NCBI RefSeq assembly: GCF_006439015.1
Contig: NZ_RCZG01000002.1
Location: 62,001-126,000 of the forward strand
Direction of reading: 5' to 3'
Length of the DNA: 64,000 nucleotides
DNA from: Mycolicibacterium hodleri
Lineage (GTDB): Bacteria > Actinomycetota > Actinomycetes > Mycobacteriales > Mycobacteriaceae
The position numbers were made by a program, and so were the translations under genes. The notes under the pieces are model-generated. The model was not told where the DNA came from. It worked only from the letters and a program-made list of their open reading frames with translations, and did not search any database. Positions 33,123 to 43,953 of this stretch are shown here, piece after piece (position 1 is the first letter of the stretch; the number at the start of each line of letters is the position of its first letter).

Positions 33123-34544
33123 TCACCGCGGACCCTTGCCTGCCGCGAGCGCCTCCAAGGTGGCGCGCGCTCCGACGTCGTGCAGCGAGTCCAGTGCCCA
33201 CAGGTAGGCCTCGACGAAGCGTGGCTGCTGCGCGAGATCGCCGAACACCGCGGTGTTCTCGATGAACGCCAGCGGGTTCTCGAGCTGCGACTTGGCGATC
33301 GGCACCAGCGATTCCGCCAGCTGGTCCTGAACCTCGATGGGTTGGCCCTGCTCGTCGACGCCCTCGGCGTAGCGGGCCCAACTGGCGACGGTGGCCGCGG
33401 ACAGCCGGACGGGTTCACCGGACTCGAGGTTCTCCCTGACGACGGGGAGCAGCCACTGCGGGATGCGGTCCGACGAGCCGAAGCAGAGCCGGACGACGGT
33501 GTCGCGCACGCTGGGGTTCGCGAAGCGTTCGATGGCTGTCCGCTTGAACTCGGGCAGGTCGATTCCGGGAACGGGCTTGAGAGTCGGCGTCGCCTCCGAA
33601 TCCATGTAGTCGAGCAGGAATTCGGCGAAGAGCGGGTTGCCCGCGGCGTCGGCGACCAGCCGGTAGCCGGCCAGGTAGGCGAAGTAGCAGAGGGCCTGGT
33701 GACCGGCGTTGAGGATCCGCAACTTCATCAACTCGTATGGCGTGACGTCCTCGACGAGCAGCACGCCGACGTCCTCGTATGGCGGCCTGCCGTCGGAGAA
33801 GTCGTCGTCGAGGACCCAGGCGGTGAACGGCTCGGCGGCGACCGGCCATTCGTCCTCGACCTCGAAGTCGGCCGCCAGGTTCTCGATGACGTCGGGTGTG
33901 GTGACCGGCGTGATGCGGTCGACCATCGAGTTGGGGAAGCGGGTGTTGGCCTTCATCCAGTCGGCCAACTCGGGGTGCGTTTTCTCGGCGTACGCGGTGA
34001 ATGCCTCTCGCGCGACGTCGCCGTTGCCCTCGATGTTGTCGCACGACACGATGGTCGGCGACGGCACGCCACGCTCCTTGCGGCGGGCAAGTGCGTCCGT
34101 CACCAGCCCGAAGACGCTGTCGGGTCCGGCCTCGTCGATGGCGTAACCGCCTTCGGTGATGGTCAGCGATACGATCCGCGTGCTCGGTGCGGCGATCAGC
34201 TCGATGACGGCCTCCGGATCGTCTGGCGCGAAGAGGTAGTCGACGATCGAGCCGATGACACGTGGGTCGCGCGTGCCGTCGGGGTTCATCGCGATCAGTG
34301 TGTAGAGGCCGTCCTGATCGGCCATGACCTTTGCCATCTTGCGATCACCGGGTAGGACGCCTACGCCACAGATGCCCCACTCCTTGGCGAGCCCCATCTC
34401 GAGCAGGCGGTCGACGTACATCGCCTGATGTGCGCGGTGGAAGCCGCCGACTCCGAAATGCACTATGCCGACGCCGATTTCGCTTCGGTCGTAGGTCGGC
34501 TTGGCGATCGAGATCTCGGCGAGGGACGCATTGTTGAGTTTCAT
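33123..34544 (-). CDS. Mannitol/polyol 2-dehydrogenase (long-chain PSLDR family)
   Basis: 473 residues. Family features are GVGIVHFGVGGFHRAHQAMYVD near the N-terminus, SLTITEGGY, and the catalytic signature K-x4-N-x2-H in MKLRILNAGHQAL. It oxidises a polyol such as mannitol, arabitol or sorbitol to the ketose with NAD. Divergent from the SorC-type regulator and importer, so the polyol is imported, oxidised here, then phosphorylated by the PfkB kinase downstream. Confidence 0.9.
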   Translation of the reverse strand: MKLNNASLAEISIAKPTYDRSEIGVGIVHFGVGGFHRAHQAMYVDRLLEMGLAKEWGICGVGVLPGDRKMAKVMADQDGLYTLIAMNPDGTRDPRVIGSIVDYLFAPDDPEAVIELIAAPSTRIVSLTITEGGYAIDEAGPDSVFGLVTDALARRKERGVPSPTIVSCDNIEGNGDVAREAFTAYAEKTHPELADWMKANTRFPNSMVDRITPVTTPDVIENLAADFEVEDEWPVAAEPFTAWVLDDDFSDGRPPYEDVGVLLVEDVTPYELMKLRILNAGHQALCYFAYLAGYRLVADAAGNPLFAEFLLDYMDSEATPTLKPVPGIDLPEFKRTAIERFANPSVRDTVVRLCFGSSDRIPQWLLPVVRENLESGEPVRLSAATVASWARYAEGVDEQGQPIEVQDQLAESLVPIAKSQLENPLAFIENTAVFGDLAQQPRFVEAYLWALDSLHDVGARATLEALAAGKGPR

Positions 34545-34634
34545 GACTTCACCACCACTTCCTCGACGCTACCCCGCAGCCGGTCGGCGTCGAGCCTCAT
34601 TCGGGAGCTGGTGGCCGGTGAATCGGCCCTGTTC

Positions 34635-34694
34635 GGTTTGGAAACCAAGAATGTTGTGTACGTCACATTTAGATGTTAGCGTGATGAGCATCTA
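34635..34694. promoter_or_regulatory. Polyol-locus divergent regulatory region with three palindromes
   Basis: Between the dehydrogenase and regulator genes lie GGTTTGGAAACC (34635-34646, perfect 5-2-5), TGTGTACGTCACA (34655-34667, TGTG/CACA arms) and TAGATG (34670-34675) with CATCTA (34689-34694), perfect 6-bp arms 13 bases apart. The last is a good candidate for the SorC-type regulator operator; both transcription units start from this gap. Confidence 0.5.
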
Positions 34695-34747
34695 CACGCA
34701 CCCCTGAGCTTTTGCTCACAGGATACGAGAGAGGTGAACAGGAGATC

Positions 34748-35755
34748 GTGGCGACATCGACGTCGAACGGACGGCTGGCTCGGCGGGCAGGAGCGGAGTC
34801 GATGGAACCGCCTGCTGACGCGGCCCCGAACGGCGGTGCGACGCCTGAGGACCTTCGTCTCGCCCTGCGCGCGGCCACGCTCTACTACCTCGACGGACTC
34901 ACCCAGGCGGAGATCGCCGCCAAGCTGGGCGTTTCCCGGCCGACGGCGGGCAGGCTGATCGCCAGGGCCAAGGCCCGGGGCCTGGTGCGCATCGAGGTCG
35001 TCGTCCCGCCGACCATGAAGGACGATCTGCATGCCGATGAGGAACGCCTTCTCGAGCAGCGGTTCGGCCTGACCGAAGCCGTCGTAACCGGACATCTGGG
35101 CCGAGCTGCCGGAGCCCTTCTGATGCGGCGCCTCTCCGAGAATGACGTCCTCGGTTTCACCTGGGGCCCGGAGCAGGTCGCCGCCGTCACCGCGCTGACA
35201 CCGGGCGTGGCCAGCTGTCGCGTGGTGGTCCAACTCGACGGCGCGATGTCGACGGCGGCATACCAGACGGGGATGGAGTTCATCCTCAGCCGCGGCGCGG
35301 ACATGCTGCGCGCCAGCGCCATGCGGTTGCCCGCTCCGCTCTACGCGGACCCGTCGACGGTGGTCTCGATGCGCAGCGACTCGGTGATCTCGCGGACGCT
35401 GGAGGCCGGCCGACGCGCCGACACCATGCTGTTCGGTGTCGGGTCCGTGACAACGTCCACCACGCTGTTCGAGGGCAGCTTCCTCGACACCAGGATGCTC
35501 GACGAACTGGTCTCCCTCGGCGCCGTCGGCGAGATCGGCGGACGTTTCTTCGACGCGAACGGAGCTGCCGTCGTCACCGAGTTGGCGCACCGCGCCGTGT
35601 CGGTTCCGCTCGAGGACATCCGCAGGTGCTCCAAGACGATCTTGGTCTGTAGCGGACCGCCCAAGCACCAGGCCACGCTGGCTGCGCTGCGCGGCGGGTT
35701 GGCCAAGTTGTTCGTGTGTGACATCGATTGTGCACGTTGGCTTCTAGAGCAGTGA
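34748..35755 (+). CDS. SorC/DeoR-type sugar-binding transcriptional regulator
   Basis: 335 residues. An N-terminal helix-turn-helix (YYLDGLTQAEIAAKLGVSRPTAGRLIARAKARGLVRIEV) is followed by the sugar-binding domain with GFTWGPEQVAAVTAL and the conserved LFGVGSVTTSTTLF; GAVGEIGGRFFDANG is the effector-binding segment. It probably senses a phosphorylated polyol or ketose. The start is GTG at 34748 after AGGAG; ATG at 34802 is also possible. The importer lipoprotein gene starts 11 bases after the stop, so regulator and importer share a transcript. Confidence 0.88.
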   Translation: MATSTSNGRLARRAGAESMEPPADAAPNGGATPEDLRLALRAATLYYLDGLTQAEIAAKLGVSRPTAGRLIARAKARGLVRIEVVVPPTMKDDLHADEERLLEQRFGLTEAVVTGHLGRAAGALLMRRLSENDVLGFTWGPEQVAAVTALTPGVASCRVVVQLDGAMSTAAYQTGMEFILSRGADMLRASAMRLPAPLYADPSTVVSMRSDSVISRTLEAGRRADTMLFGVGSVTTSTTLFEGSFLDTRMLDELVSLGAVGEIGGRFFDANGAAVVTELAHRAVSVPLEDIRRCSKTILVCSGPPKHQATLAALRGGLAKLFVCDIDCARWLLEQ

Positions 35756-35766
35756 AGGGTTACTCA

Positions 35767-37161
35767 ATGAGGAGTGGGGTGAAGATGAAAGCGACGCGAA
35801 GGGTGCTACACCAGCTCTCGGCGTGCACCGCCGCCGTCGGTCTGCTGTTGGCCGCCGGATGTTCGGGTGCGGGCAGTCTCGGGGCGTCGGACAACGAGGT
35901 GACGATCGCCCTGGTGTCCAACTCGCAGATGACGGACGCGCAGAAACTAGCACCGGAATTCGAGAAGGAGAATCCCGGCATCAGGCTGAAGTTCATCTCG
36001 CTGTCCGAGAACCAGGCGCGGGCCAAGATCACCATGTCGACCGCGATGGGTGGAAGTCAGTTCGACGTCGCGATGATCAGCAACTTCGAGACGCCGCAGT
36101 GGGCCAAAGACGGTTGGCTGCTTCCCCTCTCGGACTATGCGAAGAACACGCCGGGGTACGACGAGGCCGACTTCATCCCATCGCTGCGGGAATCGCTGTC
36201 ATATAAGGGCAATATGTACTCGGTCCCGTTCTATGGCGAGTCGTCGTTCCTGATGTATCGCAAGGACATGTTCGAACAGGCCGGCATCAAGGTCGATCAG
36301 AATCCGAGCTACCAGCCCACCTGGCAGGAAGTCGCGGACTGGGCCAAGACCATCAAGGCCAAGCAGGTCTCGGATGCGGGTATTTGCTTGCGCGGTAAGC
36401 CGGGTTGGGGTGAGGTGCTCGCGCCACTGGACACCGTGATCAACACCTTCGGCGGTCGCTGGTTCGACGAAAAGTGGAATGCGCAACTCGACAGCCCGGA
36501 AGTCAAGAAGGCGGTCAACTTCTACGTCGACACCATCAAGCAGTCCGGTGAATTGGGCGCGTCGTCAACCGGTTTCCAGGAGTGCGCGAACCTCTTCGGC
36601 CAGGGACAGACGGCCATGTGGTACGACGCGACGTCGGCGGTCTCCGTCCTCGAGGACCCCAAGACGTACCCGGACCTGGTCGGGAAGATCGGCTACCTAC
36701 CCGCGCCGATCGTGGAGAAGCCCAATTCGGGTTGGCTTTACACCTGGGCGCTTGGCATCCCGAAGGGAGCGAAGAACCCCGACGGTGCCTGGAAGTTCAT
36801 CTCGTGGATGACCAGCAAGGACTACATGAAGTTGGTCGGGGAGAAGCTGGGTTGGGCCCGGGTCCCACCCGGCAGCCGGACCTCTACGTACACGGATCTG
36901 CCGGAGTATGAGGCGATCTCGAAGTCGTACGGTCCGCTGACGCTGCAGTCGATCACCAACGCGTCGCCGAACAAGCCTACGGTGCAACCGGTTCCGTACA
37001 CGGGTGTGCAGTTCGTCGGGATTCCCGAGTTTCAGGATCTGGGCACCCGGGTGAGCCAGCAGATCAGTGCGGCGATCGCCGGCCAGATATCGGTCGACGA
37101 AGCTCTCAAACAGTCACAGCAATACGCCGAGGTCGTCGGCAAGAGCTACCAGGAGAAGTGA
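35767..37161 (+). CDS. ABC polyol/sugar transporter, solute-binding lipoprotein
   Basis: 464 residues. The N-terminus is a lipoprotein signal with lipobox LAAGC (Cys32), followed by an SBP_bac_1 fold: EVTIALVSNSQMTDAQKLAPEFEKENPG, GGSQFDVAMISNFETPQWAKDGWL, and SWMTSKDYMKLV. It binds the polyol outside the membrane and passes it to the two permeases. The ATG at 35767 has AAGGG seven bases before it; ATG at 35785 is the alternative. Second gene of the SorC-regulated operon. Confidence 0.92.
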   Translation: MRSGVKMKATRRVLHQLSACTAAVGLLLAAGCSGAGSLGASDNEVTIALVSNSQMTDAQKLAPEFEKENPGIRLKFISLSENQARAKITMSTAMGGSQFDVAMISNFETPQWAKDGWLLPLSDYAKNTPGYDEADFIPSLRESLSYKGNMYSVPFYGESSFLMYRKDMFEQAGIKVDQNPSYQPTWQEVADWAKTIKAKQVSDAGICLRGKPGWGEVLAPLDTVINTFGGRWFDEKWNAQLDSPEVKKAVNFYVDTIKQSGELGASSTGFQECANLFGQGQTAMWYDATSAVSVLEDPKTYPDLVGKIGYLPAPIVEKPNSGWLYTWALGIPKGAKNPDGAWKFISWMTSKDYMKLVGEKLGWARVPPGSRTSTYTDLPEYEAISKSYGPLTLQSITNASPNKPTVQPVPYTGVQFVGIPEFQDLGTRVSQQISAAIAGQISVDEALKQSQQYAEVVGKSYQEK

Positions 37162-38135
37162 TGACTCTTACTGCTGATACCGAAACTGACGCCAGTCAGG
37201 GGGCAGTGGCCGAGCGGGTCCGCAAGATCCGGGAAGCCCAGGACACCGGCGTGAGTCGCGCCGAGGGCTGGCGAAGGCGGGGACCGCTGCTGCCCGCGCT
37301 GATCTTCATGATCGCAGTGACGCAGGTGCCGTTCCTGTTCACGCTGTACTACTCGACGCTGTCGTGGAACTTGGTTCGGCCGGGATCACGCCAATTCGTC
37401 GGGCTGAACAACTACATCGCGGTGGTCAACGACAGTCAGTTCTGGTCGGTGGCAGGCAACACCGTCATTCTGATCGTCGGGGTGGTGCTCATCTCGGCGC
37501 TGTTCGGCTTGTTGATCGCGCTGCTACTGGATCGGGCGTTCCTGGGTCGCGGTGCGGTCCGGACACTGTTGATCACCCCGTTTCTGATCACCCCCGTTGC
37601 GGGAGCGTTGATCTGGAAGACCACCATCCTGGATCCCACCAACGGCATCCTCAACTGGGTGCTGTCGCTGGTGGGCCTCGGTCCGGTCGACTGGATCGGT
37701 CAGTTCCCGCTGACCATGGTGATGGTCGAATTGATCTGGCAGTGGACGCCGTTCATGATGCTGCTGATCCTCGCGGGTCTGACGTCGATGCCCCGCGATC
37801 AACTCGAGGCCGGCCGGGTCGACGGGGCCACCGCATTTCAGCTCTTCCGCGAGTTGACACTGCCCCATCTGCGGCGCTTCATCGAGTTGGGCGTCGTGCT
37901 CGGCGCGGTCTACCTGGTCAACACGTTCGACGCCATCTTCATGATGACGCAGGGCGGACCGGGCGTCGCCAGCGCGAACCTGCCGTTCTACATCTACCAG
38001 CGCGCGTTCCTGGGCTTCGACATGGGCCAGGCCGCCGCCATGGGCGTGGTGGTCGTCATCTTCACGATGATCATCGCCAGCTTCGCGCTCCGATTGATCT
38101 TCAAATCGTTCTCCGGCAAGGAAGAGGCGGCATAA
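37161..38135 (+). CDS. ABC polyol/sugar transporter, permease 1 (MalF/UgpA type)
   Basis: 324 residues, six helices. The EAA loop that docks the ATPase reads EAGRVDGATAFQLFRELTLPHL. A cytoplasmic N-terminal stretch of about 45 residues precedes the first helix. The ATG shares its A with the stop of the lipoprotein gene (TGATG). It pairs with the next gene to form the import channel. Confidence 0.93.
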   Translation: MTLTADTETDASQGAVAERVRKIREAQDTGVSRAEGWRRRGPLLPALIFMIAVTQVPFLFTLYYSTLSWNLVRPGSRQFVGLNNYIAVVNDSQFWSVAGNTVILIVGVVLISALFGLLIALLLDRAFLGRGAVRTLLITPFLITPVAGALIWKTTILDPTNGILNWVLSLVGLGPVDWIGQFPLTMVMVELIWQWTPFMMLLILAGLTSMPRDQLEAGRVDGATAFQLFRELTLPHLRRFIELGVVLGAVYLVNTFDAIFMMTQGGPGVASANLPFYIYQRAFLGFDMGQAAAMGVVVVIFTMIIASFALRLIFKSFSGKEEAA

Positions 38136-38138
38136 CCC

Positions 38139-39008
38139 ATGACTACCACTGCCGAACGCACAACGGCGACAACAGATGCCGCCCCGGTCCGCAAGAAGAA
38201 GAACAAGAAGTTCAGCCCATGGGGCGTGGTGGCCTGGCTCGTCGGGCTGGGGTTCTTCTTCCCGGTGTTCTGGATGGTCCTGACGTCGTTCAAGCCGGAA
38301 TCCGCTGCCGCGACCAGTCCGCCGACGTTGTTCTTCACACCAACCCTGGATCAGTACTCCGCGGTATTCTCCCAGGGCATCGGGCCTGCGATGCTGAACT
38401 CGGTGTTCGCGACCGGCATGTCGACGATCCTGGTGCTGCTGCTGGGGGTGCCCGCCGCGTTCGCGCTGTCGCTACGGCCCGTCCGCAAGACGTCGGATGC
38501 GTTGTTCTTCTTCATGAGCACCAAGATGCTGCCCGTCGTTGCGGCTATCCTGCCGCTGTACGTGATCGTGTCCAATCTCGGTCTGCTGGACAATATCTGG
38601 GCCCTGGTCATCCTCTACACGTCGATGAACCTACCGATCGCCATTTGGATGATGCGCTCGTTCTTCCTCGAAGTGCCCGGCGAACTGCTCGAGGCCGCCA
38701 GCCTCGACGGCGCCAGTTTGTGGCGATCGGTGCGAGAAGTGATCCTGCCGTTGGTGTCACCCGGCATCGCGGCGACGGCGCTGATCTGTGTGATCTTCGC
38801 CTGGAACGAGTTCTTCCTCGCGGTGAACCTGACCGCGGTAAACGCTCAGACGATGCCGGTGTACCTCGTCGGCTTCATCGCCGGTGAGGGTCAGTACTGG
38901 GCCGTGCTGTCGGCGGCCGCGACGATGGCCGCGCTCCCCGTCATCCTGTGCGGCTGGTTCGCACAAAACAAGCTCGTCCGTGGTCTTTCCTTCGGTGCCA
39001 TCAAGTAG
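38139..39008 (+). CDS. ABC polyol/sugar transporter, permease 2 (MalG/UgpE type)
   Basis: 289 residues with six helices. The EAA loop is LLEAASLDGASLWRSVREVILPLVSPG; MKMLPVVAAILPLYVIVSNLGLLD-like sequence (TKMLPVVAAILPLYVI) is the periplasmic gate region typical of MalG-type subunits. It starts three bases after permease 1. A polybasic cytoplasmic start (RKKKNKKFSPWG) sets the inside-positive orientation. Confidence 0.93.
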   Translation: MTTTAERTTATTDAAPVRKKKNKKFSPWGVVAWLVGLGFFFPVFWMVLTSFKPESAAATSPPTLFFTPTLDQYSAVFSQGIGPAMLNSVFATGMSTILVLLLGVPAAFALSLRPVRKTSDALFFFMSTKMLPVVAAILPLYVIVSNLGLLDNIWALVILYTSMNLPIAIWMMRSFFLEVPGELLEAASLDGASLWRSVREVILPLVSPGIAATALICVIFAWNEFFLAVNLTAVNAQTMPVYLVGFIAGEGQYWAVLSAAATMAALPVILCGWFAQNKLVRGLSFGAIK

Positions 39009-39022
39009 AGGAGTTACACACA

Positions 39023-40099
<1,077 letters not shown>

Positions 40100-40115
40100 G
40101 CGTGCGTCCCTGAAG

Positions 40116-41384
40116 ATGATGCAGCCGGAGTTGCGGCTCCGGACACCCACTCCTGATCTGCTCGGGTTGCCTTGGGACAGGCCGCTTTCGGAGTGGGTTG
40201 TCCCGGACGTTCCACTGCGCGACATCGCCGTTGGCATGAGTCGTCACCTGGTGAAGTTCGTCGACGCCGACGACCACCTCTGGGCGGTCAAGGACATGCC
40301 CGCGCGCATCGCAATCAAGGAGTACGAGGTCCTGCGGCGGCTCGAGGACATGGGGCTGCCCGCGGTTCATCCCGCTGGACTGGTGCTGCAACCCGAGTTC
40401 GACACCGCGATCCTGGTGACCCGGTATCTCGAGGGGTCGTGGCAGTACCGGAGGCTGTTCATGCGGCTTCCGCCGGACCAGCCACGGCATCGCGCCCGCT
40501 TGTTGGATGCGATGGCGGGGTTGTTGGTCGAACTGCACCGACACGGAGTGTTCTGGGGTGACTGTTCCTTGGCGAACACGTTGTTCTCGCGTGATGGGCA
40601 GCTTCTGCAGGCATGGCTGGTCGACGCCGAGACGTCCGAGGTCCACCCGCAGCTGAGTCGGGGACAGCGCAGGTACGACCTCGAAATACTGGTGGAGAAT
40701 GTCGCCGAGGGGTTGGTCGATCTCGCCGAGCGACTCGGCCTTCCAGAGGAGATGCACGAAACGCTGATCGCCGAGGCCGAACAGGTCCAGGTCCGTTACA
40801 ACGCTCTGTGGGAACTGCTCCACGCCGAGCCGGTGTTCGGCTTCTCCGACCGGTACCGGGTCGAGGGAACCATCCGCCGTCTCAACGAGCTCGGCTTCGC
40901 CGTCGACGAACTCTCCCTGCAACCGGATGGATCGGATCCGAGCCGGATGCGGGTACGCGTCGCCGTCGGCGACCGCCGGTACCACGCGCAGCACCTACAG
41001 GAGCTGACCGGTCTCGACGTCGGCGAGGGGCAGGCTGCGATCCTGCTGGGTGACTTGCACGCCTACCAGGCGCAGCTGTGCATCGAGGCGGGCCACGACG
41101 TGGACGAGCGGACGGCCGCCCGGCTGTGGGTCATCGAGATACTGACCCCGTATGAACAACTGGCACATGAAGTTCTGCAACACCGTGGCACTGCGATCCA
41201 GGCGTACTGCGACCTGCTCGAGGTGCGATGGCTGCTCAGTGAGAAGGCAGGTCGCGACGTCGGCACCAACAAGGCGCTCGCTGCGCTGGCAGGTGACGTC
41301 ATCCCCACCGATTCCGCGGCGAAGATGGCGATCGCCGAAGTGCCGACCGCGCCGTTCGCGGTGCTCTCGCTGGACGACGATTAG
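40116..41384 (+). CDS. DUF4032 protein with a kinase-like catalytic loop
   Basis: 422 residues. The N-terminal half looks like an aminoglycoside-phosphotransferase/RIO-type fold: WAVKD with a candidate ATP-binding Lys (59), KEYEVLRRLEDMG with a Glu partner, the catalytic-loop-like HRHGVFWGDCSLANTLF (Asp149, Asn154), and LVDAETSE where a DFG-like Asp would lie. The C-terminal half (about 250-422) is DUF4032. It follows the importer ATPase by 17 bases and is probably in the same transcript; a sugar or polyol kinase role is a guess. Confidence 0.7.
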   Translation: MMQPELRLRTPTPDLLGLPWDRPLSEWVVPDVPLRDIAVGMSRHLVKFVDADDHLWAVKDMPARIAIKEYEVLRRLEDMGLPAVHPAGLVLQPEFDTAILVTRYLEGSWQYRRLFMRLPPDQPRHRARLLDAMAGLLVELHRHGVFWGDCSLANTLFSRDGQLLQAWLVDAETSEVHPQLSRGQRRYDLEILVENVAEGLVDLAERLGLPEEMHETLIAEAEQVQVRYNALWELLHAEPVFGFSDRYRVEGTIRRLNELGFAVDELSLQPDGSDPSRMRVRVAVGDRRYHAQHLQELTGLDVGEGQAAILLGDLHAYQAQLCIEAGHDVDERTAARLWVIEILTPYEQLAHEVLQHRGTAIQAYCDLLEVRWLLSEKAGRDVGTNKALAALAGDVIPTDSAAKMAIAEVPTAPFAVLSLDDD

Positions 41385-41390
41385 AGCGGG

Positions 41391-41615
41391 CTAGATGGCG
41401 GGGTCGTTCCCGGGGTCGACGCCAAGCGGAAGGTCGGGGGAGAGGCCGGACTCGCCATGGGTGAACACCTGCGAGGAAGGGACGCGACAGGACGAATCCA
41501 TCGGCGTTTGATCGCCGGAGCAGTACGGCACCAGGTCAGCGGGGTCGGCGGCCGCCTGCGGAGCGAAGACGACGGCAGCGATGATCACCGCGCCGATCGA
41601 CGAACGTGTCTTCAC
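41391..41615 (-). CDS. Small secreted mycobacterial protein (74 residues)
   Basis: A signal peptide (MKTRSSIGAVIIAAVVFAPQAAA-DPADL) precedes a mature 50-residue part with two cysteines: VPYCSGDQTPMDSSCRVPSSQ and ESGLSPDLPLGVDPGNDPAI. The CSGDQTPMDSxCRVP pattern recurs in small mycobacterial exported proteins (from memory). The start is a GTG at 41615. It is convergent with the DUF4032 gene and divergent from ligD, 32 bp away. Function unknown. Confidence 0.72.
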   Translation of the reverse strand: MKTRSSIGAVIIAAVVFAPQAAADPADLVPYCSGDQTPMDSSCRVPSSQVFTHGESGLSPDLPLGVDPGNDPAI

Positions 41616-41647
41616 TAGGACGACGTTACAGCGGGTAATAGCGTGGA

Positions 41648-43912
41648 ATGGTGGATCACTACGAGCGGGTCAAGCTGACCAACCCCGACAAGGTGCTCTA
41701 CCCGGCCACGGGCACCACCAAGGCCGAGATATTCGAGTACTACGTGGCGATCGCCCACGCCATGGTTCCGCACATCGCGGGACGCCCCGTCACGCGCAAG
41801 CGTTGGCCGAACGGCGTCGGTGGAATGGAGTTCTTCGAGAAGCAACTCGCGTCGTCGGCTCCGGACTGGCTGGCGCGCGGCACCGTGCACCACAGGTCGG
41901 GAAGTACCACCTACCCGATCATCGACACGCGCGAGGGGTTGGCCTGGATCGCGCAGCAGGCATCGTTGGAAGTCCACGTCCCGCAGTGGCGATTCGACGG
42001 GCCCGAACCCGGTCCCGCGACCCGCATCGTGTTCGATCTCGACCCCGGCGAGGGGGTGTCGTTTCGCCAACTATGCGAGGTCGCCCACGAGGTGCGCGGG
42101 TACGTCACCGACCTGGGCCTGACGACGTTCCCGCTAACCAGCGGAAGCAAGGGCCTGCACCTGTACGTCCCACTCGAGGAGCCGATCAGCTCGCGCGGTG
42201 CGTCGGTGCTCGCGAAACGCATTGCGGTGCAACTCGAGAAGACCATGCCGAAGCAGGTCACCGCCACGATGACGAAGAGCCTCCGCGAGGGCAAGGTGTT
42301 CCTCGACTGGAGCCAGAACAGCTCCGCGAAGACGACGATCGCGCCGTACTCGATGCGCGGTCGTGAGCAGCCCACGGTAGCCGCGCCGCGCACGTGGGAG
42401 GAGATCGAGGACGACGACCTGCGGCACCTCCGCTTCGACGAGGTGTTGGAGCGGGTCGAGCGTGACGGCGACCTCCTAGCGGCGCTCGACGAAAGCGCTC
42501 CGCTGCCAGACAAACTCACCACTTACCGCAGCATGCGGGACGCGAAGAAGACGCCAGAACCCGTTCCGCGAAAGTCCCCAGCAGTGGGTAAGGACGACAC
42601 ATTCGTCATCCAGGAGCACCATGCGCGGCGGCTGCACTACGACTTTCGGCTCGAACGCAACGGCGTACTGGTGTCCTGGGCGGTACCGAAGAACCTGCCT
42701 GAGACCACCTCCGTCAATCATCTCGCCGTGCACACCGAGGACCACCCGTTGGAGTACGCCACCTTCGAAGGCTCCATTCCCAAGGGGGAGTACGGCGGTG
42801 GCAAGGTCGTCGTCTGGGACAGCGGCACCTACGAGACCGAGAAGTTTCGCGACAACTCTCCCGACGGCGCGGAGAAGGGTGGCGAGGTCATCGTCACATT
42901 GCACGGGTCGCGAATTTCTGGGCGGTATGCGCTGATTCAGACCGGTGGCAAGAACTGGCTCGCGCACCGGATGAAGGAACAGCACCAGCCCACTCCCGCC
43001 GATCTCGCGCCGATGCTGGCCACCCACGGTTCGGTGGAGAAGCTCAACGCGGTGGTGTGGGCGTTCGAGGGGAAGTGGGACGGCTACCGATTGCTCGTCG
43101 ACGCCGACCACGGCGGCCTGCGACTGCAGTCACGCAGCGGCCGCGACGTAACGGCTGAATTTCCCCAACTCGGCTCGCTCGCAGCGGATTTGGCGGACCA
43201 CCATGTCGTGCTCGATGGCGAGATCGTCGCCTTGGACGAGTCGGGCGTGCCGAGCTTCGGCGCCATGCAGAACCGGGCCGCAGGCGCGAACATCGAATTC
43301 TGGGCGTTCGACGTGCTCTCGTTGGATGGTCGATCGCTGTTGCGCGCCAAGTACTCCGACCGCCGCAAGATTTTGGAGGCGTTGGCCGACGGTGGCGGAT
43401 TGATCGTTCCAGAGCAACTCCCCGGCGACGGGGCAGAGGCATTGCAGTATGCACGCACACAGCGGTGGGAAGGCGTGGTCGCCAAGAAGCGGGACTCCAC
43501 ATACCAACCGGGACGCCGCTCGTCGTCGTGGCTCAAGGACAAACTTTGGCTGACGCAGGAAGTGGTCATCGGTGGCTGGCGCGCGGGCGAGGGTGGTCGC
43601 ACCAGCGGGATCGGAGCGCTGCTCGTCGGAGTGCCGGAGGGCGACGGACTGGCCTTCGCCGGCCGGGTCGGCACTGGCTTCACCGACAAGGACTTGGCGA
43701 AGCTCAAGAAGACGTTGGCCCCCTTGCATACGGCGGATCCGCCCTTCAATAGACGGCTTTCCGGGCCGGACGCCAGAGGCGTCACCTTCGTCGAGCCGAC
43801 GTTGGTGGGGGAGGTGCGCTACAGCGAGCGCACGTCGGATGGCAGGCTGCGCCAACCGAGTTGGCGGGGGATGCGGCCGGACAAGAGTGCCGGCGAGGTT
43901 GTCTGGGAGTGA
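41648..43912 (+). CDS. ligD: ATP-dependent DNA ligase D (polymerase-phosphoesterase-ligase)
   Basis: 754 residues in the mycobacterial order. POL (about 1-290): metal Asp residues in FDLDPGEG (130, 132), GSKGLHLYVPL, and FLDWSQNSSAKTTIAPYS. PE (about 315-450): HHARRLHYDFRLERNG with His325, His330, Asp332. LIG (about 455-754): adenylated lysine in EGKWDGYR (Lys476), LDGEIVALDESG, and the C-terminal LRQPSWRGMRPDK. With Ku it repairs double-strand breaks by non-homologous end joining. Mku lies 9.5 kb away on the opposite strand. Confidence 0.96.
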   Translation: MVDHYERVKLTNPDKVLYPATGTTKAEIFEYYVAIAHAMVPHIAGRPVTRKRWPNGVGGMEFFEKQLASSAPDWLARGTVHHRSGSTTYPIIDTREGLAWIAQQASLEVHVPQWRFDGPEPGPATRIVFDLDPGEGVSFRQLCEVAHEVRGYVTDLGLTTFPLTSGSKGLHLYVPLEEPISSRGASVLAKRIAVQLEKTMPKQVTATMTKSLREGKVFLDWSQNSSAKTTIAPYSMRGREQPTVAAPRTWEEIEDDDLRHLRFDEVLERVERDGDLLAALDESAPLPDKLTTYRSMRDAKKTPEPVPRKSPAVGKDDTFVIQEHHARRLHYDFRLERNGVLVSWAVPKNLPETTSVNHLAVHTEDHPLEYATFEGSIPKGEYGGGKVVVWDSGTYETEKFRDNSPDGAEKGGEVIVTLHGSRISGRYALIQTGGKNWLAHRMKEQHQPTPADLAPMLATHGSVEKLNAVVWAFEGKWDGYRLLVDADHGGLRLQSRSGRDVTAEFPQLGSLAADLADHHVVLDGEIVALDESGVPSFGAMQNRAAGANIEFWAFDVLSLDGRSLLRAKYSDRRKILEALADGGGLIVPEQLPGDGAEALQYARTQRWEGVVAKKRDSTYQPGRRSSSWLKDKLWLTQEVVIGGWRAGEGGRTSGIGALLVGVPEGDGLAFAGRVGTGFTDKDLAKLKKTLAPLHTADPPFNRRLSGPDARGVTFVEPTLVGEVRYSERTSDGRLRQPSWRGMRPDKSAGEVVWE

Positions 43913-43953
43913 GCATCGCACCAGATGCATTACGGCGTGTGACATTGGTCCAT

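Noticed and set aside
32871..34355. A 494-codon plus-strand frame over the polyol dehydrogenase and kinase region
   Set aside because: Antisense to genes with clear families and catalytic motifs; no domain.
37364..38887. A 507-codon open frame overlapping the two ABC permease genes
   Set aside because: It crosses two well-defined permease genes in another frame, has no hydrophobic pattern and is rich in Arg and Gly; a frame shadow.
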